64,000 bases of DNA. Source: Symbiodinium natans (taxonomy: Eukaryota; Sar; Dinophyceae; Suessiales; Symbiodiniaceae). The stretch spans positions 424,001-488,000 of the forward strand of contig CAJNDS010002247.1 in assembly GCA_905221605.1 (NCBI GenBank). Reading direction: 5' to 3'. The first letter of the stretch is position 1. Every line of letters begins with the position of its first letter. Under the pieces are notes generated by a model, which worked only from the letters and a program-made list of their open reading frames with translations, was not told the origin of the DNA and ran no database searches. This document shows, piece by piece, positions 10,362 through 18,977 of this stretch. The position numbers and the translations under genes are program-made.

Positions 10362-10637
10362 AAGATAAGCAAATGGCAGTCCATGATTCAGATTCTGAAT
10401 GTGCCAAAACAATCCCTATATGACACGTACAAGGAAGAGTCTGCTGTGTTGTTTTGGGTTCTTAAGCAAACTGGTAGTCCATGATTCCTAGTTCATGGTT
10501 GGGATAAAAAAATGTGTTCTTCCTTATAAGGGTTGAGTACCCTTAAAAATGTAGAATGGTACCCAACTATGACATCCCTAAACCCTAAACCCTAAACCCT
10601 AAACCCCTAAACCCCTAAACCCCTAAACCCAGGGTTC

Positions 10638-10766
10638 TTAAGCCGGTAGCAGTCCAAGATTCAGATTCTGAAGGTGCTCCTGGTGCATCTCGCGATCAGG
10701 TTGTCCGTCGGCCAGGAGCTGCTCGCCCCCCAGGTTCCAAGAGCTCTCGAACATCTTCTTGGGCTC
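10638..10766 (-). CDS. Terminal exon of the 10.6-19 kb gene region
   Basis: Acceptor CTTCTTAACCAG, then 42 codons to TAA (10638-10640), including KKMFESSWNLGGEQLLADG and HQEHLQNLNLGLLPA. The last part (about 10640-10670) is repeated in degraded form near 10372-10400, so the exon end was partly duplicated together with a hairpin element. Unknown product. Confidence 0.5.
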   Translation of the reverse strand, partial: EPKKMFESSWNLGGEQLLADGQPDREMHQEHLQNLNLGLLPA

Positions 10767-10827
10767 CTGGTTAAGAAGGCAAGGGTTGAGGTTGTTTGGG
10801 TTTAGGGTTTAGGGTAAACCCCCAAAC

Positions 10828-11189
10828 CCTTAGGCGCCTTGTCTTTGGGAAGGGAGCACTCATCGTGGAGAACGTGCTGCAAGTGCCCGGGGACCTTGAC
10901 CTGAACCACGTCGCCCAACTCGATGGACAGGTCACTCTTCTCAGACTCCTCCAGCAGAGGGTTTGCGGTTTGCGGTTTCTGGCTTAGGGTTTGGGGTTTT
11001 GGGGTTTTGGGGCTTTGGGGTTTTGGGGTTTTGGGGTTTTTGGGGTTTTGGGGTTTTTGGGGTGTTGGGGTGTTGGGGTTTAAGTTTAGGGGCCAGGGCT
11101 CCTCAATCTTCACAAGCTGGGATTTCAACCTTCTCGAAGCACGCCTCGAGACAGGAGCGTCATCGGAGCCGTCGGATGACCTCATACTT
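10828..11189 (-). CDS. Unit 1 copies of two duplicated exons (f and g)
   Basis: Exon f1 11102-11189 (MRSSDGSDDAP, then RRLKSQLVKIE) and exon g1 10828-10945 (SEKSDLSIELGDVVQVKVPG). Compared with unit 2 (13449-13539 and 13299-13370) the frames are kept, with mostly conservative changes and one in-frame 3-nt gap. The f donor would be GA (GAG then GAGCCC), a type dinoflagellates allow. Between them lies a block of TTTTGGGG-like repeats (about 10985-11075). Confidence 0.5.
10985..11075. repeat. TTTTGGGG-type tract
   Basis: About eight GGGGTTTT units with small changes, between exons f1 and g1. Confidence 0.75.
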
Positions 11190-11301
11190 CTCCAGTAACC
11201 AAAGGGTTTAGGGTTTAGGGTTTAGGGTTTACGGTTTAGGGTTTTGGGGTTAAACTCCATTTTCCTACGAAGGAAACCCAAGAAGATTAAAGTTCAACTA
11301 T

Positions 11302-11414
11302 CCTTGGGGAGCAAATGAAAGCTGGTGCCTAATATGCCCTATACTACTGTAATTCCTATTAAGGTATATGAACCCTAAACCCTAAACCCTTTTAGGATTC
11401 ATGTCGTCACCCAG
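11302..11414. mobile_element. Family H2 hairpin element (diverged)
   Basis: Left arm CCTTGGGGAGCAAATGAA; right arm TTTAGGATTCATGTCGTCAC. A small CCCTAAA block lies inside. A right-arm fragment also occurs at 11608-11632. Confidence 0.45.
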
Positions 11415-11439
11415 GAAAATGCTCCTCAGCTCGCCCTAA

Positions 11440-11600
11440 AAACCTAAAACCCTAAAACCCTAAAACCCTAAAACCCTAAACCCCAAACCCCTAAAACCGC
11501 AAAACCCCGAAACCCCAAAAACCACAAAACCCCTAAAACCCTAAAGCCCTAAAACCCCAAAACCCTACAAACGTAAAACTCTAAATCCCTAAACCCCAAA
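11440..11600. repeat. CCCTAAAA-type (8-mer) tract, degenerate
   Basis: Units CCCTAAAA, CCCCAAAA and CCCCGAAA mixed. Register differs from the 7-mer tracts. Confidence 0.7.
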
Positions 11601-11685
11601 CCCTTTTGGGGTTCATTCCGCCCCCAAGGTATTTGGCAAGCCAAGTGCACCCTAAACCCTAAACCCTAAACCCTAAACCCTAAAC

Positions 11686-11792
11686 CCTAGTGGCCAAGCC
11701 AAGTGGCTGAGACCATGGTGAAGCTTGCCTCGAGAAGCTCTGCGCCTGCTCCGGGAGGTCCAGGCTGGCAAGGTTGCCTGAGACAGTATCGT
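11686..11792 (-). CDS. Unit 1 copy of duplicated exon e, frame-disrupted
   Basis: Reads GNLASLDLPEQAQSF and SPWSQPLG between acceptor CCCTAG and a telomeric donor (CTAGG then GTTTAGGG, 11684-11685). It is one base longer than unit 2 (107 versus 106 nt), which puts exon f out of phase. Unit 1 therefore carries a frameshift here, or uses a different junction. Confidence 0.45.
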
Positions 11793-12019
11793 CTAGGGTT
11801 TAGGGTTTAGGGTTTAGAGTTTAGGGTTTAGGGTTTAGGGCTAGGCACTGAAGCTATGTTCCCACAAGGATGCCAGGTTATCTACCACATTTCCCTGAGT
11901 GTGGTAGCTGAAGTCTACGTAGCCCTTCGTACGGCAACACCATTCGTACCCTAAACCCTATAAACCCTGTAAACCCTAAAGCCTGCAACCCCTCCACCCT
12001 AAACCATGTAAACCCCAAG

Positions 12020-12170
12020 CCCTATAAACCCTATAACCCCTACATAAACCCTATATAAACCCTATATAAGCCCTATATAAGCCCTATATAAACCCTATAT
12101 AAACCCTATATAAACCCTACATAAACCCCATCTAAACCCCATATAAACCCTACACAAACCCTATCATGAA
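12020..12170. repeat. CCCTATATAAA 11-bp repeat array
   Basis: About 12 units of CCCTATATAAA and CCCTACATAAA, a drifted form of the telomere-type unit. The matching position in unit 2 (15370-15600) has CCCTGTAAA and CCCTACAAA units. Confidence 0.7.
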
Positions 12171-12218
12171 ACCCCTCTAAAAACCTCCTATATAAACCCG
12201 AAAGGAACCAACAAAAAC

Positions 12219-12321
12219 CGAGGCCCAGCTGCGGAGAGTCAGAGGCATGCCATCACTGCAGGAACTCCGGGGCGAGAGGCTGGGCGAGCAAGGCGTGGGT
12301 TCCAGGCTGCCGGAGGCGGTC
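12219..12321 (-). CDS. Unit 1 copy of duplicated exon d (Ser/Pro-rich)
   Basis: After acceptor TTTGCCAG the frame reads RTASGSLEP, then LSPRSSCSDGMPLTLRSWA. Unit 2 (15624-15710) has the same frame with an 18-nt in-frame deletion and mostly conservative changes. Frame-preserving changes between copies are the best evidence that this island is coding. Confidence 0.5.
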
Positions 12322-12910
12322 CTGGCAAATTCCCAAAATTCCCCCCCCCCCCCCCAACAAAAAAAACAAAAGGAAAAAAAAGAGGAAGTCCCTATGCTGT
12401 AGGGGTTCGGGTTTTGGGTTTTTCGGGTTTCGGGTTTTGCGTCAAGTCCTCTCTCAAGTACCGGCAATGTCCGTACTCAACGCTGTGATTGGGAGGTTTT
12501 GCGAAGGGCTAACTAGTTGGGGATCTTGTAATTCTAGTTGTGTGGGGTACTTGAGAAGCAAACCCTTAACCTCTCAAACACCGGTTGTGTGAGATGCCTT
12601 ACAGAAATCATGGGTCCTTAGTTGAAAACTTTGTGGGAAATCTCCAATAGCAAAGATCTCTTCTTCAGTGATTTTTCCACTAGAGCTCATGTATGACCAG
12701 AGACCTTAGGTCGAAGACCTTCTCAGCACATCCCGTGCTCATTGGATACTAGCTGCTTAACGTGAATCATCTCGCTACGCACCTTCTATCTTCAGCTTAG
12801 ACTTCGACAAGCCCAATCGCAATTGCGTGTAGATGCGCAAAGGCTCATGCAAAATTCAAGCTTGTCTACGACAACTCAAGCTGCAAACTGCGACTACATC
12901 AGCTTCTCTC

Positions 12911-13022
12911 CCGTGGGGACGAGATGAGCCCCAAAAGCGGGGGTCATACACCCCCATACTACTCTAACCCCCTATAAAACGGTAGTATGGAACCATACGT
13001 CTGCGGTCCGTTTCGTCCCCAG
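12911..13022. mobile_element. Family H2 hairpin element in unit 1
   Basis: Arms CGTGGGGACGAGATGAGCCC and GGTCCGTTTCGTCCCC, centre CATACTACTC. In unit 2 only the right arm survives (18369-18382), joined to a CCCTAAA tract. Confidence 0.6.
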
Positions 13023-13047
13023 GTCGTCACAAAACCCGACTTCTCAC

Positions 13048-13097
13048 CCAAACCTCGGGATGATCGCAGGCTCATGCTCCAGCAGCGGAAGGTCGTC
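13048..13097 (-). CDS. Unit 1 copy of duplicated exon b
   Basis: Acceptor CCGCCCCAG, donor GTGAGA. Reads DDLPLLEHEPAIIPRF. Unit 2 (18393-18444) reads EDFGALEHLEPASIPRL with acceptor GGCACCAG and donor GTGGGA. The copies differ by an in-frame codon plus one base near the donor, so one of them is out of phase downstream. Confidence 0.45.
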
Positions 13098-13298
13098 CTG
13101 GGGCGGCGAATTTGCCCTGAAAGAGCCATTGTTTAAGGGTTTAGGGTTTAAGTTTCGGGGTTTAGGGCTTAGGAGGCACCTTACCTAAGGGCCTTGTGGA
13201 TTGTCTGGGCGTGGGGAAGGTGTGGCTTCTAGGTTTTGTCTTTGGCTGGGGGTTTCTGGGCATGGTCTTCTCTTGTGCAGGTGCACCATGCCAGCAAA

Positions 13299-14202
13299 CT
13301 ACTGCAAGTGCCCGGGGACCCTGACCTGAACCACGTCGCCCAACTCGACGGACTGGTCAAGCTTCTCAGACTTAAGGTTTTGGGCTTGGGGTTGGGGGTT
13401 TAGGGTTTAGGGTTTGGGCTTCGGGGTTTAGGTTCAGGGGGAGGGCTCCTCGATCTTCATAAGCTTGGATTTCAACCTTCTCGCAGCACGCTTCGAGAAA
13501 GGAGCGCACTCATCGGAGCCGTCGGATGACCTCATACTTCTCCAATAACCAAAGGGTTTAGGGTTTAGGGTTTAGGGTTTAGGGTTTAGGGTTTAGGGTT
13601 TAGGGTTACCTCTCCATTAACCAAGGGGAGAACAGGGTTAAACTCTACTATTGCTACTAAATACGGAAACACAAAAAGTTCAAAGTACAACTATTGGCTA
13701 GGTAAGTTCCTATTCATGTTCTACCTGTTTTAGTGGGGGCCCCCTCGATAAAGTCAGATTGGCCGTCCTATTCAGGACAGCCCGTTTGGTAGTGCAGAGT
13801 GGGACCCGCAATTAAGGCAAATCGTCCGGGCGTCGTAAGAAAATTCCGCCCGGCGCGCCTTTAAATCAATGGCCGGGCATCGCTGCCCCTTTTCAACTTA
13901 TCTAAACTTCTCCCGATTGAATCATGCAAAACTCGTGGGCCCTATAAACAGGGTGCAAAGCAGCTTCACACACCAAAGCAGGTGCAAGATTCAGGTATAC
14001 AGGCTGGGAGGTCCCCCCTTATGAATAAGGAAGCCCAAAATGTTAACCCTAAACCCTAAACCCTAAACCCTAAACCCTAAACCCTAAACCCTAAACCCTA
14101 GTGGCCAAGCAAGTGGCTGAGACCATGGTGAATCTTGCCTCAAGAAGCTCTGCGCCTGCTCAGGGAAGTCGAGGTTGGCAAGGTTGCCTGGGACGGTATC
14201 GT
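13299..14202 (-). CDS. Unit 2 exons e, f and g; 3' end of a duplicated gene
   Basis: Exons 14097-14202, 13449-13539 and 13299-13370 join in phase to 88 codons and a TAG at 13299-13301. Pieces: LDFPEQAQSF, SMRSSDGSDECAPFSKRAAR and SVELGDVVQVRVPGHLQ. The stop lies exactly at the junction between the two repeat units, so the duplication itself appears to have created this C-terminus. The e donor is telomeric (CTAGG then GTTTAGGG); the f donor is GA. Unknown family. Confidence 0.55.
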
Positions 14203-14312
14203 CTAGGGTTTAGGGTTTGGGGTTTAGGGTTTAGGGCTAGGGTTTAGGGTTTAGGGCTCGGAACTGAAGCTAAGTTGCCGAAGGGATGCTAGGTTATCTG
14301 CCATACTTCCCT

Positions 14313-15315
14313 CCGGCACCATGTACTTCGTTTGCCACGCCATGAGCGGCATGAAATGCTTGAAGAGAAGAGCATTGAAGGTTGCGACACTGCACAAGAT
14401 GCCAAAATTGTACTCTCGCCTAGGTTTTCGCCACATTTTGAGGAACGGTCATTTCCTGTGCAAGTTGCGGGTGAGGAATTGGAAGAGTAAAAAAAGGATC
14501 CTAATCGCAAAGTGACTTTGTGTATTTACAAGAACAGCAAAAACTCGGTATTTTTTGCCGCGGAAAGTTTTTTTCCATTTTTTCGGACTCAGGGCTCCGG
14601 CATGCCCAGCCACGCAGTGTCTACGAAGGCTTGGTAGGGCGGCAGAGTGTCTTGGACATCAGTCGCGTAGGTGATTTAGGGTTTAGGGTTTAGGGTCTAG
14701 GGTTTAGGGTTTAGGGGATGTCTCTGGAAGATCGCGCATGTTGACGCGCGCATCATCCAAATCCGGAAAAGAGCGGCACGGTGATGGCTGTATTAAAAGG
14801 TTGAAGTCCTACCCCCATGACCAGCCCGAAACCCAAAAGCACCAAAGAAGTGGAAGACCAACAAAGACCGCCTCAGCGAGAAGGGCGTCAAGAGAAGCGG
14901 ACATGGATGCTCTGGGCATTCGCACGCAACGGTACCACGTGACGTTATCATTGTGCGGACATGGATGCTCTGGTAACACGGACGTGATCATCGTGCGGAC
15001 ATGGATGCTCTGGGAACACGGACTCTGTCATCGTGCGGACATGGATGCTCTGGTAACGCGGACGTTATCATCGTGCGGACACGGATGCTCTGGTAACACG
15101 GACGTGATCATCGTGCAGACATGCATGCTCTGGTAACACGGACGCTATCATCGTGCGGGCATGGATGCTCTGGCCATTGGCACGCAGCCAAGCCACGAAG
15201 TGTCATAAATACCGATGTTTTAGGCATGCCATGTGCGCGAAACACTGAAAATAACGATGTATTCATCCCCTTGGAAAGTACCTTGGAAAGTGCGGCAAAC
15301 GAGGGTGATGGAGCC
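14313..15315. other. About 1-kb insertion in unit 2 of the tandem duplication
   Basis: Unit 1 (11840-11920) has one exon-like stretch, YVDFSYHTQGN followed by VDNLASL. In unit 2 the two halves lie apart, at 14255-14312 (MADNLASLRQLSFS) and about 15316-15350 (GYVPLSYHTKG). Minus-strand GGGAAG stands at both edges, as a target duplication would. The insert carries a 40-bp minisatellite and no transposase. It may be spliced out (donor GTACTT near 15280). Confidence 0.45.
14897..15178. repeat. 40-bp minisatellite, about 7 copies
   Basis: ATGGATGCTCTGG starts at 14961, 15001, 15041, 15081, 15121 (variant) and 15161, exactly 40 bp apart. Lies in the unit 2 insertion. Confidence 0.85.
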
Positions 15316-15369
15316 TTCCCTTAGTATGGTAACTGAGGGGTACGTAGCCCTCAGCAAACCCTCAGCCCT

Positions 15370-15600
15370 GTAAACCCTAACCCCTCAACCCTAAACCTAA
15401 ACACTGTAAACCCTGCAAACCCTGTAAAACCTGTAAAACCTGTGAACCCTGCAAACAAACCCTGTAAACCCTGTAAACCCTGAAGCCTAAACCCTAAAAA
15501 CCCCAAACCCTACAAACCCTACAAACCCCACAAACCCCACAAACCCCACAAACCCTACAAACCCTACAAAAGCCCTAAACCCCTATCAACCCCCATAAAA
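15370..15600. repeat. CCCTGTAAA / CCCTACAAA repeat array
   Basis: Degenerate 9-10 bp units homologous in position to 12020-12170. Confidence 0.65.
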
Positions 15601-15623
15601 CCCCCATAAGCCTCAAGAGGAAC

Positions 15624-15710
15624 AAAGGAGCCCAGTTGCGGAGGCTCAGAGGCGTGCTATCACTGCAGGAACTGCGGGGCGAGAGGGGCTCGATGGTGCC
15701 AGAGGCGGTC
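15624..15710 (-). CDS. Unit 2 copy of duplicated exon d
   Basis: Acceptor GTTTTCCAG. Reads RTASGTIEPLSPRSSCSD, then PLSLRNWAP, six codons shorter than unit 1. The downstream donor is unclear (GTTCCTC). Confidence 0.45.
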
Positions 15711-15754
15711 CTGGAAAACCCCCGCGCCCCGTAACCCTAAAAGCCTACATGGTA

Positions 15755-15846
15755 GGGTTTAGGGTTTAGGGTTTAGGGTTTAGGGTTTAGGGTTTAGGGT
15801 TTAGGGTTTAGGGTTTAGGGTTTAGGGTTTAGGGTTTAGGGTTTAG
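15755..15846. repeat. TTTAGGG tract, about 13 units
   Basis: Near-perfect array between exon d2 and the 21-bp minisatellite. Confidence 0.9.
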
Positions 15847-15999
15847 CGTTCAGCATCTCAAGTCCAAGCATTTCACTAGTAGAGCTGCTTACTCCGGTAT
15901 CGAATATCGACCCACCCACCCATTGGATCCCATAACATTATGAAAATATTTTACTTCTCGTTTTTAAACAAGACGGCCTACGCGCCCAAGATGTCTAAT

Positions 16000-16150
16000 C
16001 TGGCGTCCCGGGGGCGCCCCGGGACACTGTCCCAGGGGCGTCCCGCAGGGGCTCCGGGACAACTGTCCCGGGCCTGTCCCGGGGGGGCCCCGGGACACCC
16101 CGGAACGTTCCGGGACAAGCTGTCCGGGACAACAGCTTGTCCCGGGACGT
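16000..16150. repeat. GC-rich palindrome cluster (GTCCCGGGAC)
   Basis: Several overlapping palindromes, including GGGACAAGCTGT pairing with ACAGCTTGTCCC across an 8-nt loop (16115-16145). Directly precedes the 21-bp array. Confidence 0.7.
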
Positions 16151-16715
16151 CCCTGTCCGGGAATTTTGGTGCTTGTCCGGGAATTTTTGGCGTTTGTCCG
16201 GGAATTTTTGGTGCTTGTCCGGGAATTTTTGGTGCTTGTCCGGGAGTTTTTGGTGCTTGTCCGGGAATTTTTGGTGCTTGTCCGGGAATTTTTGGTGCTT
16301 GTCCGGGAATTTTTGGTGTTTGTCCGGGAATTTTTGGCGTTTGTCCGGGAATTTTTGGCGCTTGTCCGGAAATTGTTGGTGCTTGTCCGGGAATTTTTGG
16401 TGCTTGTCCGGGAATTTTTGGTGCTTGTCCGGGAATTTTTGGTGCTTGTCCGGGAATTTTTGGTGCTTGTCCGGAAATTGTTGGTGCTTTGTCCGGGAAT
16501 TGTTGGTGCTTTGTCCGGGAATTTTTGGTGCTTGTCCGGGAATTTCTGGTGCTTGTCCGGGAATTTTTGGTGGTTGGCCGTGAATTCTTGCTTGTCCGGG
16601 AAGTGTTGGTGCTTGTCCGGGAATTTTTGGTGCTTGTCCGCGAATTTTTGGTGCTTGTCCGGGAATGTTTGGTGCTTGTCCGGGAATTTTTGGTGCTTGT
16701 CCGGGAAATTTTGGT
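16148..16715. repeat. 21-bp minisatellite (GTCCGGGAATTTTTGGTGCTT)-like, about 26 copies
   Basis: Unit GGGAATTTTTGGTGCTTGTC with few changes. Because 21 is a multiple of three, long open frames appear on both strands (for example CPGIFGA and SGNFWCL repeats). There are no splice or start signals that would make them genes. Confidence 0.9.
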
Positions 16716-16904
16716 GGAAAACCGCGAATCCATTAGCTTTTAAATATACATAGGTTAGAGAGTGTTTAGGGTTGAGGGTTTAGGGTTTAGGGTTTGGGGT
16801 TTAGGGTTTGGGGTTTGGGGTTTAGGGCAAGCCCTAAACCCCATGTACCCTATGAACCCTATGTACCCCCAAAGGGCCCTCTGAACCCCAAAGAGCCCTA
16901 TGAA

Positions 16905-16985
16905 CCCTGCGAAGCTCTGCGAACCCTTTGAACCCTTTGAACCCTTTGAACCCTTTGAACCCTATGAACCCTATGAACCCTAAAC
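16905..16985. repeat. AACCCTTTG 9-bp repeat
   Basis: AACCCTTTG units grading into AACCCTATG; another drifted telomere-type array. Confidence 0.7.
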
Positions 16986-17048
16986 GCTGAACGACATAGG
17001 AGGCTGAGCCTCACGATACCCCAAGAGCATCATGATTCTCAGCACAAC

Positions 17049-17158
17049 CTGGGGGGGACAAAGGACCCTAAAAGGGTTTTATGCTCCATACCCCCAAATG
17101 GGGATTATAGTAGTCCAGGGTGTCTGACCTTTTTCATGTCGTCCCAAGGAACTCCTCT
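17049..17158. mobile_element. Family H2 hairpin element
   Basis: Diverged arms around GGGGGGACAAAGGACCC and TTTCATGTCGTCCCAAGG, with ATTATAGTAGTCC at the centre. Confidence 0.45.
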
Positions 17159-17517
17159 CAAGTACTGGCTTTGTCGGTACTCAACGCAGCAATGGGAGGT
17201 TTCCCAAAACCAGGGTAACTTTTTGGGGGTTCTTGTAATAAAGATTCTAGTCTTGCGGGGTACTTAAGGGGCAAACCCTTAACCTCTCGAACACTTTTTT
17301 CGCACAAGAAACATTTACATGACCCGAAGATCTTCTCATTGTATCAGCTTGGGTGTATGAGATGCGTGCAGAAATCACTGGTCCTTAGTGAGAATTTGGT
17401 AAGAATATTCTCCAATAGCAAAGATCTAATCTTCAGTGATTCTTCCACTAGAGCTCATGCATGTCCGCCAACCCCGGCGGCGTGTTGGATGGTTTTGCGG
17501 GAGGGAACCCTCGTTCG

Positions 17518-17620
17518 GGGGGGGGGGGGGCAATTTTTTCATGGAGGACCACGTCAGCCAGGACTGGACTCGTGTCTCGCGTTCGACTTAACTCCCCCCC
17601 CCCCCCCCTCCCCCCCCACT
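17518..17620. repeat. Poly-G and poly-C runs in the unit 2 insertion
   Basis: G run 17518-17530 and C runs 17594-17617. Part of the insertion 17466-18172 that splits sequence shared with 12449-12870. Confidence 0.8.
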
Positions 17621-18392
17621 CCCTGGCGAAATTAAATCCTAAACCCTCAATCCTAAGCCCTAAACCCTGCTAACCAACAGTAGGTCTAAAGGACGGGCCT
17701 GCTGTTGTTGCCCTCTTGGCGCGGCTTTTGAATAACAATGTGCGCCCAGGAAGGAATCGAGTTTTAAGGAGGCTCATGACACCCCAAAGCAGATATAGTC
17801 GTTTCCTAAACCCTAAACCCCAAACCCCAAACCTATACCCTACAGCCCAACCAAACATGCCCCAAAGGTTGAACCCAAAGCGCTAAGGCTACCCTAAAGA
17901 CAAGGGCATTAGACCCACAGAGGCTCAAAACCTGGAGTGAGGGTTCTTGAGGGATTAGGGTTCTGGGTATAGGGTGTGGGGTTTAGGGTTGGAGGTTTGG
18001 GATTTTGGGACTCGGGTTGAGGTTTCACGGGGGGGTTGCCTATGTTGCAACCTTACGCCAACGCCTCTACCCCCCCATTCCCACAACACGGCCTCAAACC
18101 CCCGAACCCTGGCTTGAGGGTTGAGAGGTTTCGGGCTTCTTGTGTCGGCGGCCTGAGCCGGAGGCTCCTAAATATGACCAGAGACTTTAGGCCGAAGACC
18201 TTATCAGCACGTCCCGTGCTCATTCGATACTAGCTGCTTAACGTGAATCATCTCGCTACGCACCTTCTATCTTCAGCTTAGACTTTGACAAGCCTCAAGC
18301 ACAACTGTGTGTAGATGAGCAAAAGCCCTAAACCCTAAACCCTAAACCCTAAACCCTAAACCCTAAACATTTCGTCCCCAAGGTCGTCCCAC

Positions 18393-18444
18393 CCAACCTC
18401 GGGATGCTCGCGGGCTCCAAGTGCTCCAGCGCCCCAAAATCTTC
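18393..18444 (-). CDS. Unit 2 copy of duplicated exon b
   Basis: Reads EDFGALEHLEPASIPRL between acceptor GGCACCAG and donor GTGGGA. Directly left of it a CCCTAAA tract has replaced most of the hairpin element present at the same place in unit 1. Confidence 0.45.
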
Positions 18445-18559
18445 CTGGTGCCCGACTTTGCCCTGAAAGAGGGTTTAGGGTTTAGGTTTAGGGTTTAGGG
18501 TTTAGGGTTTAGGGTTTAGGGTTTAGGGTTTAGGGTCTAGGGTTTAGGAGGCATCTTAC

Positions 18560-18724
18560 TGATGGGGCTTGTGGATTTCCGGGGTTGGAGAAGGCGTGGC
18601 GTGGCTTCCAGGTTTGTGCAGCGGTGCACCATGCCAGCAAACTGCCAACCTACATAGGTGAAAAGCATACTGTGCTGTGTTTCTAGACCTGCTCGGATTT
18701 TCCAAGTATGCGATACTAGAGTCG
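18560..18724 (-). CDS. Candidate exon a of the duplicated gene
   Basis: Minus donor GTAAGA at 18558-18559 is conserved as GTAAGG in unit 1 (near 13180). All three frames are largely open. The one that joins the proposed first exon in phase starts after CATTGTAG and contains FTYVGWQFAGMVHRC. Only the right-hand part is shared with unit 1. Frame uncertain. Confidence 0.35.
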
Positions 18725-18729
18725 CTACA

Positions 18730-18816
18730 ATGGGGACCAAATGAACCCAAAATTCGGGTCATGTACCCTATGCTTCCACAGTGGACCATAAACCTTTGTA
18801 GGGTCCATTTCCTCAA
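18730..18816. mobile_element. Family H2 hairpin element
   Basis: Arms TGGGGACCAAATGAACCC and GGGTCCATTTCCTC. Its left edge on minus leads into acceptor CCATTGTAG of exon 18560-18724. Confidence 0.5.
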
Positions 18817-18892
18817 CCCTAAACCCTAGACCCTAAGCCCCAAACACTAAACCCGAAACCCTCAACCCTGAACCCTCAACCCTCAACCCTAC

Positions 18893-18977
18893 AGCTGCAT
18901 GGCTCTGCTTCGGGGGCCTCCCCTGCACGGAGATCCGCGCAAGACGCCGCTGGCTCCGAGAGAGCTACTTGCTCCAT
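18893..18977 (-). CDS. Candidate first exon with start codon
   Basis: ATG at 18977 lies in a full Kozak-like context (GCCCGCCATGG), followed by 28 open codons (MEQVALSEPAASCADLRAGE) and donor GTAGGG at 18891-18892. Phase matches exon a at 18724. It would start the gene running down to 13299. No spliced-leader acceptor was verified upstream. Confidence 0.35.

Larger units (their letters stand above)
10877..18645. repeat. Tandem segmental duplication: unit 1 10877-13301, unit 2 13302-18645
   Basis: Collinear matches: 10877-11300 with 13302-13700; 11690-11890 with 14100-14310; 11890-11935 with about 15316-15355; 12206-12340 with 15612-15725; 12449-12870 with 17150-17465 plus 18173-18330; 13022-13300 with 18368-18645. 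Unit 1 is about 2.4 kb and unit 2 about 5.3 kb. The extra length in unit 2 comes from insertions at 14313-15315, about 15740-17140 and 17466-18172. Telomere-type tracts sit at corresponding points in both copies but differ in length. Confidence 0.85.

Noticed and set aside
14897-15180. CRISPR-like array of 40-bp spacing
   Set aside because: There is no unique spacer between repeats; it is a simple tandem minisatellite in a eukaryotic intron.
15940-16753. Long ORFs of 148-267 codons on both strands
   Set aside because: They are translations of the 21-bp minisatellite, open in several frames because 21 is divisible by three.
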